From Labilithrix sp. (lineage in GTDB: Bacteria > Myxococcota > Polyangia > Polyangiales > Polyangiaceae), in NCBI GenBank assembly GCA_028287035.1, contig JAQBQL010000032.1, forward strand, positions 1-62,218: a stretch of DNA of 62,218 nt. Reading direction: 5' to 3'. Under the pieces are notes generated by a model that saw nothing but the letters and a program-made list of their open reading frames with translations, was not told the DNA's origin and made no database searches. A program made the position numbers and the translations under genes. This document shows, one piece after another, positions 43,831 to 51,106 of the stretch (position 1 is the first letter of the stretch; every line of letters begins with the position of its first letter).

Positions 43831-44967
43831 GTGTCGGTCCGTCGTCGTAGCCTCCGGCTCAGCCGCGCGTTTGCAGCGCTGGTCCTCGCGGCCGGTCCTC
43901 TCGCCGCCGCGCAGGCGTGCAGCGACGACGTGATCGTCCGCGAGATCCCGGCCGGCCCCGACGGGACGGTCGTTCCGGGTGAGGCCGCGGCGCAGGATGC
44001 GCTGGCCGATTCCGCCGCGTACGACGGGCTCCCGACGCTCGACGCCGCCTGCCAGGTGGTCACGGAGACGCTCGACGCGGACGCGGATGCCGACCCGCCC
44101 TGTCGCTACACGCTGCCCTGCGGGCTGGCGTCCGACACGGCGTTCGTCATCCGTGGCTGCGGCTTCTACCTCGTGCAGGCGGACGACGCCGGCGACTCGT
44201 CGCTCGGATGCTCGATCCCCGAGGCGTATGGCTGCAGCGACGACGTCTACACGCCGCCCGCGAACGGCTCGGTCACGTTCGAGTGCATCGACTGTCTCGG
44301 CGGCGCCGGACGCAGACCGAACGGCCTCCTCCGCGCCCCGGAGCCGGGCGCAACGCCGAGCGCGCTCGCCGCGTGGTTCGTGCGCATGGCCCAGGACGAG
44401 GCGGCCAGCGTGCACGCCTTTGCGCGCATGCACGAGGAGCTCACGTTCTTCGCGGCTCCTCGTGGGCTCGTCGCCGAAGCGCGCCGCGCGGTCAGCGACG
44501 AGCAGCGCCACGCCCGCGCGATGGGGCGCCATGCGCGGTCACGGGGCGCCATCCCGACGGCGCCGCGCGTTCGCGCCCCCAGGCGTCGCTCGCTCGAGAG
44601 CATGGCGCGCGAGAACGCGGTCGAGGGATGCGTCCGCGAGGCCTTCGGCGCGCTCGTGCTGCGGTGGCAAGCCGAGCACGCCGCGACCCCCGAGCTCCGC
44701 GGGACCTTCCTGGTCATCGCCGCGGACGAGACACGTCACGCTGCCCTCTCGTGGGAGCTCGCACGGTGGGCGGAGGCCCAGCTGCCCGCCCGCGCCCAGG
44801 CGCGTGTGGCCTCGGCGCGGCGCCGCGCGCTGCGCGATCTCCGCGAACGACTCCGCGAGCGTCCCGGTGGCGAGGTGGACGGCGTCATCGGCGCGCCGCC
44901 CAGCGAGGTCGCGCAGGCGCTCCTCGCCGGCCTCGAACGGGAGCTCGCGGAGGCGCGCCTTTCCTGA
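43831..44967 (+). CDS. Exported ferritin-like di-iron/manganese protein
   Basis: Protein of 378 residues from GTG 43831. It has a signal-like N-terminus ending QACSDD (possible lipobox, imperfect). An Asp/Cys-rich extracytoplasmic region follows (residues ~30-170, with repeated Cys such as CRYTLPCGL and FECIDCLGG). Last comes a four-helix ferritin-like domain (~180-330) with metal-ligand motifs QDEAASVHAF, SDEQRHARAM, ENAVEGCVREAF and ADETRHAALSWEL. The two ExxH-type motifs predict a dinuclear metal site. Its TGA overlaps the ATG of the MntP-like exporter gene, tying the site to Mn or Fe. Confidence 0.82.
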   Translation: MSVRRRSLRLSRAFAALVLAAGPLAAAQACSDDVIVREIPAGPDGTVVPGEAAAQDALADSAAYDGLPTLDAACQVVTETLDADADADPPCRYTLPCGLASDTAFVIRGCGFYLVQADDAGDSSLGCSIPEAYGCSDDVYTPPANGSVTFECIDCLGGAGRRPNGLLRAPEPGATPSALAAWFVRMAQDEAASVHAFARMHEELTFFAAPRGLVAEARRAVSDEQRHARAMGRHARSRGAIPTAPRVRAPRRRSLESMARENAVEGCVREAFGALVLRWQAEHAATPELRGTFLVIAADETRHAALSWELARWAEAQLPARAQARVASARRRALRDLRERLRERPGGEVDGVIGAPPSEVAQALLAGLERELAEARLS

Positions 44968-45542
44968 TGTCGCTCGCGTCGGTGCTCGTCCTCGCGCTCG
45001 GTCTTGCGATGGATGCGACCGCGGTGGCCGGGGCGCGCGGCGTGGCGGCGCGACGCTCGATCCGCGTGACGGACGCTCTCCGCGTGGCGGTGTTCTTCGG
45101 CGGCTTCCAGGCGGCGATGCCGGCGGTCGGCTGGGCCCTCGGTGAGGCGTTCGCGACGCGCATCGTCGGCTGGAGCCACTGGGTGGTCTTCGTGGTCCTC
45201 GCCGGGATCGGCGGCAAGATGCTCCACGAGGCTCTCGGCGCGGAGCACGACGAGGACGAGAAGGCGGTGCCGGCCGACGCCTTTGGCTTCCGGATGCTCG
45301 CGCTGCTCGCCGTCGCGACGAGCATCGACGCGCTCGCGGCAGGAATCACGCTCGCGCTCGCCGGCGCCAACGTGGTCAGCGCGTGTGCGATCATCGGCGT
45401 GGTGACCGGCGTCCTCTCCTTCGCCGGTGTCTACATCGGCCACCACTCCGGGAGGCGGTTCGGCAAGCCGCTCGAGGTGCTCGGGGGCCTCGTCCTCATC
45501 GCGCTCGCCGTGAAGGCGCTGGTCGACCACTTCCGGGCGTGA
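44967..45542 (+). CDS. mntP: MntP-type manganese efflux protein
   Basis: Membrane protein of 191 residues with six hydrophobic segments, the size of MntP. The paired acidic motifs are LGLAMDATAVAGARG in the first helix and VATSIDALAAGITLA in the fourth, equivalent to the Asp residues needed for Mn2+ export. HHSGRRFGKPLEVLGGLVLI closes the chain. It starts at ATG 44967 within the stop of the ferritin-like gene, so the two are translated together. I see no yybP-ykoY-like riboswitch fold upstream. Confidence 0.88.
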   Translation: MSLASVLVLALGLAMDATAVAGARGVAARRSIRVTDALRVAVFFGGFQAAMPAVGWALGEAFATRIVGWSHWVVFVVLAGIGGKMLHEALGAEHDEDEKAVPADAFGFRMLALLAVATSIDALAAGITLALAGANVVSACAIIGVVTGVLSFAGVYIGHHSGRRFGKPLEVLGGLVLIALAVKALVDHFRA

Positions 45543-45563
45543 TGCCCCGGAGCCCTTCGTCCC

Positions 45564-45986
45564 TCAGTCGGCGTCCTGCGCCGCACCGCAATGGGGACAC
45601 GAGGGCGTCTCGCCAGGGATGATCTCGGCGCACGCCACGCAGAGGGCCATCCGGCCGGTCGGCGCCTCCATGCGGGGCACGCGCCGCGCGACCTGCGCCT
45701 CGCGCTCCGTGTCGTAGAACACGAGCTCGCGGCCGCCGATGCGCACGCGATCGCCGTGCGTCAGCCGCGTCGGCTCACGGATCACCGCCCCGTTGACGCG
45801 CGTGCCGTTGCGGCTCCCGAGGTCCGTCACCTCGATCTGTCCGTCGTGGCCGCGCCGGAACGACGCGTGCGTCCGTGACACGAGCGTGTCCTCGATCGTG
45901 ATCGTGCAGGAGGCGTCGCGCCCGATGGTGGTCTCACCGTCGGCAAGGTCGACCTCCTCGAGTCCGAAGCGCAGGCGAAAGGTCAC
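45564..45986 (-). CDS. FHA-domain protein with C-terminal zinc ribbon
   Basis: Phosphothreonine-binding FHA domain (residues ~1-95): TIGRDASCTITIEDTLVSRT, HASFRR and DLGSRNGTRVNG carry the conserved Gly-Arg, Ser, His and Asn-Gly. A short linker leads to a zinc-ribbon-like end with Cys pairs in LCVACAEIIP and SCPHCGA. It has 140 residues and starts at GTG 45986. It is an adaptor that would read phosphorylation by Ser/Thr kinases; two kinases lie elsewhere in the window. Confidence 0.9.
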   Translation of the reverse strand: MTFRLRFGLEEVDLADGETTIGRDASCTITIEDTLVSRTHASFRRGHDGQIEVTDLGSRNGTRVNGAVIREPTRLTHGDRVRIGGRELVFYDTEREAQVARRVPRMEAPTGRMALCVACAEIIPGETPSCPHCGAAQDAD

Positions 45987-46099
45987 TGCTTACCACTCTT
46001 CGATGCCCCCTCCGGAGCGTCAAGGCCTCGTCAGCCGCCGGCGTCGTTGCCGCAGCTCCTCTGCACGTTCGTTGCACGAACGAAACGCGAGGTGATGCC

Positions 46100-46486
46100 T
46101 TGAAGCGGAACGGCATGTCAGAAAGCGAGGACGCGCTCGGCGAGATGGACCAGCGCGGCGTCGCCCGCATCCAGCAGATCGACTGGAGTCATCCCAGGCT
46201 CTCGTCGCTCAGCGACGCCGCGCGGCTCGTGTACGCGTGCCTCGTCGACGGGGTGTCGGGCGCTGCGAAGGACACCATCGACAGCGTCGATCTCGTCTGG
46301 CAGACCCGGCTGAGGACGCGTCAGCACCGCCGGTTCGCGCTGCACGAGACCGAGCTACGCGAGACCCTCGACGACATCTGCCTCGCCGTCGAGGAGCTCG
46401 TGGACGAGGGGCTCCTCGTTCTTCGCGACGAGCGCTCCATCCGCCGTGGCTGGGTGGTGAGGCCGTGGGAGCACGCAGCGTCGTGA
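46100..46486 (+). CDS. Hypothetical protein
   Basis: A 128-residue soluble protein. The TTG start at 46100 has a good GAGGTGA just upstream; ATG 46115 is an alternative. The sequence is helical and charged (SSLSDAARLVYACLVDGVSG; TLDDICLAVEELVDEGLLVL) and ends in RRGWVVRPWEHAAS. The last part resembles a winged-helix wing, but I cannot name a family. It is divergent from the FHA gene. Confidence 0.65.
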   Translation: MKRNGMSESEDALGEMDQRGVARIQQIDWSHPRLSSLSDAARLVYACLVDGVSGAAKDTIDSVDLVWQTRLRTRQHRRFALHETELRETLDDICLAVEELVDEGLLVLRDERSIRRGWVVRPWEHAAS

Positions 46487-46632
46487 CGTCGCAGGCGGTT
46501 TCCCACGAGAAGTCGCGCGTGTCGGAGCGCGTGTGGAGCCCCTGCGCCACGATCGGGGATGTTCGTCACGGGCTCGAGCGCACATTCCGTCGCGAGATGC
46601 GTGATAGCAGGACGTTTCAGGGCCGTTCGAGA

Positions 46633-46648
46633 TGGCACGACCGTCGCT
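46633..46648 (+). promoter_or_regulatory. Sigma-54-like promoter of the KGG stress gene
   Basis: TGGCACGACCGTCGCT: TGGCACG is perfect, GG-N10-GC spacing is exact, and the only mismatch is C for T in TTGCW. The predicted start near 46659 leaves ~63 nt before ATG 46722. Confidence 0.6.
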
Positions 46649-46721
46649 AGGTATCCCTTCACGAACAGCGAAACCCACAGGCAGGTGAGCCGCGAGGCGA
46701 AACCCCAAGGAGCGCGAAGTG

Positions 46722-47099
46722 ATGATGCCCGATGAGAAGACCGCGGACGAGAACGTCGAGTCGAAGATCAACGAGGGCGACTCGAGCACCAGCGAGGGCG
46801 CCAGCGCCCAGAACGTCGAAGCCGCTCCTGAGGAGACGGCTGGCCAGGAAGCTGCGCGTCCGCGCCGTCGTGGCTTCGCCGCGATGGATCGTGACCGCGT
46901 GAAGGAGATCGCGAGCAAGGGCGGACGCGCGGCGCACGCCGCGGGGACCGCGCACCAGTTCAGCAGCGACGAGGCGCGCAACGCCGGGCGCAAGGGCGGG
47001 ATGGCCCCGCACGTCCGCCGCGGCGGCACGCGTCGTCGTCCGGCCGGTGAGGTCAACGGGCCCGCGAGCCGCAACGTCGGCGACGGCGAGACCCGCTGA
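46722..47099 (+). CDS. KGG-repeat general stress protein
   Basis: A 125-residue hydrophilic protein. The first ~45 residues are acidic and disordered. Two KGG motifs follow in EIASKGGRAAHAAGTAH and EARNAGRKGGMAPHVRRG, as in the stress-induced KGG proteins of which E. coli YciG and Bacillus GsiB are relatives. Arg-rich tail. It starts at ATG 46722 with AAGGAG nine bases upstream. It probably protects cell components under dehydration or other stress, and the sigma-54-like promoter upstream suggests regulated expression. Confidence 0.85.
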   Translation: MMPDEKTADENVESKINEGDSSTSEGASAQNVEAAPEETAGQEAARPRRRGFAAMDRDRVKEIASKGGRAAHAAGTAHQFSSDEARNAGRKGGMAPHVRRGGTRRRPAGEVNGPASRNVGDGETR

Positions 47100-47105
47100 T
47101 CGCGT

Positions 47106-49304
47106 TCACCGCCCCGCCTCCTGGCGGGCCGCGGTGATCACTTCCGCGAGCGTCTCCACGAGCTCGCTCGGTTCGATGGGCTTCGCGATGTGACGCACGA
47201 AGCCCGCGTCGAGGACCCGATGGCGGTCCTCGGCCCGGGCATACGCGGTCATCGCGACCAGCGGGATGCTGGCGACGCGCGCGTCCTTCGACGCGCGGGC
47301 GCGCGTCACGAACGCGTAACCGTCCTCGCCGGGCATCGCGAGGTCCGAGACGGCGACGTCGGGGAGCTCGGCGACGAGCGCGACGAGCGCGTCGCGCACG
47401 GTCCCCACCTGCGTGACACGCGCGCCGGCGTCCTCGAGGATCATGCCGATGAGGTCGCGCATGTCCTCGTCGTCGTCGAGGACGAGGACCCTCACGCCCG
47501 CGAGCCGTCCCGTCGCGACGTGCGACCTCGCCGACGGTGACGCCGTGCTCTTGGTCACGGCCTCCTCGCCGAACGGCGCGTCCGCCTCCAGCGGCAACGT
47601 CACCGTGAACGTCGCGCCGGTACCGACGCCGGCGCTCGCCGCTGCCGCCGTCCCACCGTGCAGCTCGACGAGGTGGCGCACGATCGAGAGTCCGAGGCCG
47701 AGGCCGCCATGCTGGCGCGTCGTCGTACCGTCCGCCTGGCGGAAGCGGTCGAAGACGAACGGCAGGAACCCGGACTCGATGCCCTCGCCGCTGTCCGTCA
47801 CGGACAGCACGACCTCCCGCGCCGTTCGCGTGACCACGAGATCGACGTGCCCGCCGCGCGGGGTGAACTTCACGGCATTGGCGAGCAGGTTCCAGAGGAT
47901 CTGCTGGACGCGATCCTCGTCGGCGACGATGACCCCGGCGTCGGCGGCGACGCGCACCTCCAGCACGACGCCCTTCGCCTGCGCGGCCGCGCGAACCGTG
48001 TCGCACGCCGCCTCCACCACGGCGCGCACGTCGGTCGGGCGCGTCTTCAGGCGAAGCTTGCCGCTCACGATGCGCGAGACCTCGAGGATGTCCTCGACGA
48101 GCTGCACCTGCGCCTTCGTGTTGCGCGCGATCACCTCGAGGCCCTTGCGGCGACGCGCCGGCGCGAGGCGGTCCCCGTCCTCGAGGAGCACTCGCGACCA
48201 ACCGAGGATCGCGTTCAGCGGGTTGCGCAGCTCGTGGGAGACGGTCGCGAGGAACTCGTCCTTCGCGCGGCTTGCCTCCTCGGCGCGCGCGACGGCGTTC
48301 TCGGCCTCGGCCCGCGCCTGTTGCTCCCGCTCGAGGAGCGCCGCCCGCTCCTTCTCGACCGTCTTCCGGGCCGTGATGTCGAGCAGGGTGCCGATGATGC
48401 GGACGGCATGACCGTCCTGGACGAAGGCGCGGCCGCGCGCGGCGACCCAGCGCGTGCCGGCGCCGGCGGTCTGGACGCGGTACTCGAGCTCGTACGTGCC
48501 TCCGGCGCCGGGCGCCATGGCGCGGGCGGTCTCGCTCGCGACCCGCTCCTGATCGTCGGGATGAATGGCCCCGAGGAACGTGGCGGCGTCGAGCGGCTCG
48601 TCGGCGTCGAAGCCGAAGAGCGCCCGCGCGTGGGCGTCGCAGCGGAGCGTCCCCATCTGCGGGTTGTGCTCGAACGTGCCGAGGCCCGCGGACTCGAGCA
48701 CGAGACGCATCCGGGCCTCGGCCGCGCGCAGCTCGAGCTCGGCGAGCTCGGCGGCGATCAGCCGGTCGTCGATCCGCTCGGGCTCGGGGGCGCGCGTCCG
48801 CACCGCCGAGGGCGCCCCATCGTGCCGCTGGTGATGAAGCGCGACGAAGACGCTCACCTTCGAGCGGAGCAGGTCGGGATCGAGCGGCTTGTAGAGGAAG
48901 TCGACGGCGCCGCTCGCGTAACCCTTGGCCACGGTGTCCCGCGACGGCTCGTCGGCGGTGAGGATGATGATGGGGACGGCCTGGCAGCGCTCGAGCTTCT
49001 TGAGGAGCGCCGCCGTCTCGAGGCCGTCGAGCCGCGGCATCTGCAGGTCGAGCAGCACGAGCGCGAAGTCCTCGTGCTCCGCGATCGCGACCGCCTCGCT
49101 CCCCGAGCTCGCGAGGACGAGCCGCTCGCCGAGCGGCTCGAGGATCGCCTCGAGCGCGATCAGGTTCGAGGGGTGATCGTCGACGAGGAGGATGCTCGCG
49201 GGCGAGCCCGAGGGAGCGACCGGAGTCGCCGCTCGCCGCTTGCCACTCGAGGGGCGCCGGGATCTTTCGGGGGGACGAGGCAATGCTGGACCGACCGCGA
49301 ACAT
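47106..49304 (-). CDS. Hybrid histidine kinase (REC-PAS-HisKA-HATPase-REC)
   Basis: Cytoplasmic signalling protein of 732 residues. N-terminal receiver (~36-155; phospho-Asp in LVLLDLQMPRLDG, Lys in FLYKPLD); PAS sensor (~190-310; TFEHNPQMGTLRC, AIHPDDQERV); coiled linker; HisKA with H-box ATVSHELRNPLNAILGW (~345); HATPase with N-box LLANAVKF, G1 VTDSGEGI and G2 HGGLGLGLSIV; C-terminal receiver (~605-725; VAVSDLAMPGEDG). No membrane helix is seen, so it senses a cytosolic signal or acts within a relay. A separate receiver gene lies divergently at 49525, a possible partner. Confidence 0.95.
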   Translation of the reverse strand: MFAVGPALPRPPERSRRPSSGKRRAATPVAPSGSPASILLVDDHPSNLIALEAILEPLGERLVLASSGSEAVAIAEHEDFALVLLDLQMPRLDGLETAALLKKLERCQAVPIIILTADEPSRDTVAKGYASGAVDFLYKPLDPDLLRSKVSVFVALHHQRHDGAPSAVRTRAPEPERIDDRLIAAELAELELRAAEARMRLVLESAGLGTFEHNPQMGTLRCDAHARALFGFDADEPLDAATFLGAIHPDDQERVASETARAMAPGAGGTYELEYRVQTAGAGTRWVAARGRAFVQDGHAVRIIGTLLDITARKTVEKERAALLEREQQARAEAENAVARAEEASRAKDEFLATVSHELRNPLNAILGWSRVLLEDGDRLAPARRRKGLEVIARNTKAQVQLVEDILEVSRIVSGKLRLKTRPTDVRAVVEAACDTVRAAAQAKGVVLEVRVAADAGVIVADEDRVQQILWNLLANAVKFTPRGGHVDLVVTRTAREVVLSVTDSGEGIESGFLPFVFDRFRQADGTTTRQHGGLGLGLSIVRHLVELHGGTAAAASAGVGTGATFTVTLPLEADAPFGEEAVTKSTASPSARSHVATGRLAGVRVLVLDDDEDMRDLIGMILEDAGARVTQVGTVRDALVALVAELPDVAVSDLAMPGEDGYAFVTRARASKDARVASIPLVAMTAYARAEDRHRVLDAGFVRHIAKPIEPSELVETLAEVITAARQEAGR

Positions 49305-49524
49305 CTTCGGCGTCCTGCAGCCAGGGTCAACGCGTCTTACCGTCGCGTGCTCCGACGTGCTCGCGCGTGCGTGCTCCTCGCACGCGAGCCGCGGATCGCG
49401 TCTTGCTCGGGTGTGTGGCCATGAACCCGCACCGACGTGAAGGGCCCGGCATCTCCCGGATCTTCCGGCTCTTTCACGTGACGCGGTGCACGGACCGGAC
49501 CGCGTGGTCCCGCGGGTCCGTCAC

Positions 49525-49926
49525 ATGAGCCAGGGTGCCACGGTGCTCGTGGTCGACGACGACGACGATACCGTCACGACCATGCGCGAGATCCTCGAGG
49601 AGGAGGGTCATCACGTCCTCGCCGCGCGCAACGGGCGCGAGGCCCTGCAGGTCGCGCTGCAGACAGTGCCCGATCTCGTCCTGCTCGATCTCGAGATGCC
49701 CGAGATGGATGGCCGCGCGTTCCTGGCCGCGCTCGACAAGTCACCGACGCTGGCCGGCGTGAAGGTCGTCGTCGTGTCAGGCGCAGCCGACGTCACCTCG
49801 GTGCGCTGCGAATGCGTGTCGAAGCCCCTGCGTCTCGATACGTTGCTCGGCCTCATCGGCCGCGCGGCGCTCTCGGTCCCGCCCCCCCCTCCCGAGCCGA
49901 TCAGCCCAGACGAGGCGCGTCGTTGA
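49525..49926 (+). CDS. Stand-alone receiver protein
   Basis: Single receiver domain of 133 residues from ATG 49525. Acidic pocket VLVVDDDDDT, phospho-Asp in LVLLDLEMPEMDGR, a VVVVSGAADV switch region, and Lys in CVSKPLRLD. The tail is Pro-rich. With no output domain it probably works as a phosphate shuttle or by protein contact. The divergent hybrid kinase at 47106-49304 is the obvious candidate partner. Its 3' end overlaps the convergent YdeI-like gene by 26 bases. Confidence 0.92.
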   Translation: MSQGATVLVVDDDDDTVTTMREILEEEGHHVLAARNGREALQVALQTVPDLVLLDLEMPEMDGRAFLAALDKSPTLAGVKVVVVSGAADVTSVRCECVSKPLRLDTLLGLIGRAALSVPPPPPEPISPDEARR

Positions 49927-50203
49927 GCGAGCCGTCGTCGCGCATGTCACGCGCCAGGCCGATGAGGCTCATTCCGACGATGGCAGCGCGCCGCTCACGC
50001 GTCATGACGCTCATCGGCTCGTTGATGTAACGAACGAAGCCGCGTCGATCCCGGTCGGCGATACGCTCGAAGCTCGCGCGCATCTTCGGGCTCTCGTCGA
50101 GGAGGACGCGGAGCTCGGCGGGGACGAGAAGGAGCGGCGAGGCGCTCGGCTCTGCGGGTGCCTGGGCCTCGTAGGATGCGGGAAAGACGTGTGCTGCGTT
50201 CAT
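49901..50203 (-). CDS. YdeI/OmpD-associated-type small protein
   Basis: A 100-residue protein from ATG 50203. The core LLVPAELRVLLDESPKMRAS, then FERIADRDRRGFVRYINEPM and RERRAAIVGMSLIGLARD, matches the C-terminal half of the YdeI / OmpD-associated family (helical, often in proteins tied to peptide or acid stress tolerance). The N-terminal domain found in longer members is missing. A palindrome (50289-50300) lies about 90 bp upstream. Confidence 0.75.
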   Translation of the reverse strand: MNAAHVFPASYEAQAPAEPSASPLLLVPAELRVLLDESPKMRASFERIADRDRRGFVRYINEPMSVMTRERRAAIVGMSLIGLARDMRDDGSLNDAPRLG

Positions 50204-50288
50204 GCGGAGCGATAACGCAGGAAGCAGGCCACATGTGATCACGCACGCGGTGAGATGCGCCGCACTCTCCTGGGTTGATGTTCGTTAG

Positions 50289-50300
50289 CGTTAGCTAACG
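50289..50300. promoter_or_regulatory. Perfect 12-bp palindrome, candidate operator
   Basis: CGTTAGCTAACG is self-complementary and is preceded by an extra half-site CGTTAG at 50283-50288. AT-containing palindromes are rare in this GC-rich interval. It is upstream of the YdeI-like gene; the binding protein is unknown. Confidence 0.4.
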
Positions 50301-50401
50301 GAAATCATTGGCAGAACGCCGGGAGGTCGCCGGGCCCGCCGGGGTGGTCGCACGTGACCCGGGTGGGTCATGCGTGACCACACTTTCTTACCCAGGGGGC
50401 G

Positions 50402-51067
50402 TCAGGGGGCTTCGTTCGCACAGACGGTCATCGTCTTTCCGGCGGTCGTGCGCACCGGCAAGCAGGAGCCGGCCGCGCCGCTCTTGCAGTCCTTCGGGGT
50501 CGTGCACTTCTTCCGGCAGACGCCCCCGGCGCCCAGCGTGACCTCTTCCTGGCCGGCCGGGCATCGGCCGGCGAGCGCGGCGTCGGGGGCCGCGTCCGGG
50601 GCGGCATCCTTCGCGGCGTCCGCCTGCGCGTCCTTGAGGCCCGCATCCTTGACCGCGTCCAGGGTGAACGCCGCCTTCGGGATCCAGCCCATCAGGAACG
50701 TCGCGGCGTCCTTCGGGTCGGGGAACGTGACGAGCACGCAGTCCTGGAACTCGGCGACCTTGAAGGGATCCGTGCCGGCCCTCACGAGCGCGACGTTGTT
50801 GCCCGCCTTGCAGCTGGTCCTCGCCTGCGCGAAGAGGTCGACCGTCTTCTCGGCGTCGTCGGCGAGGGGCTTCTCGGCGGGGAAGCGCGCCACCTCGCCG
50901 ACGTTCTTGGCGGGCGGCGCAGCGGCCGCGGCAGGCGCAGCGTCGACCGGCGCGGGGGCTGCGTCCACGGCCGCGGCGTCCGCCGCGTCGTCCGTCTTCT
51001 TCGGGCAGCCCGCGAGAAGGAGAGCCCCGGAGACCACTGCACACCCGAAGAAGAGCGTTCGCACCAT
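50402..51067 (-). CDS. Lipoprotein with Asp/Ala linker and Cys-rich end
   Basis: Lipoprotein of 221 residues from ATG 51067. Lipobox LLLAGC (Cys21), an Asp/Ala/Pro linker, then a domain ending in a run of Ala/Asp. The C-terminal ~60 residues are Cys-rich (GRCPAGQEEVTLGAGGVCRK, CTTPKDCKSGAAGSCLP), a small disulfide-knot-like module common in myxobacterial surface proteins. Function unknown. It lies about 40 bases after the convergent-free lipoprotein gene on the same strand and may be co-transcribed with it. Confidence 0.8.
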   Translation of the reverse strand: MVRTLFFGCAVVSGALLLAGCPKKTDDAADAAAVDAAPAPVDAAPAAAAAPPAKNVGEVARFPAEKPLADDAEKTVDLFAQARTSCKAGNNVALVRAGTDPFKVAEFQDCVLVTFPDPKDAATFLMGWIPKAAFTLDAVKDAGLKDAQADAAKDAAPDAAPDAALAGRCPAGQEEVTLGAGGVCRKKCTTPKDCKSGAAGSCLPVRTTAGKTMTVCANEAP

Positions 51068-51106
51068 CCGTCGACGGATATCACGCCTCGCGCCCGCGGC
51101 GTGGGC

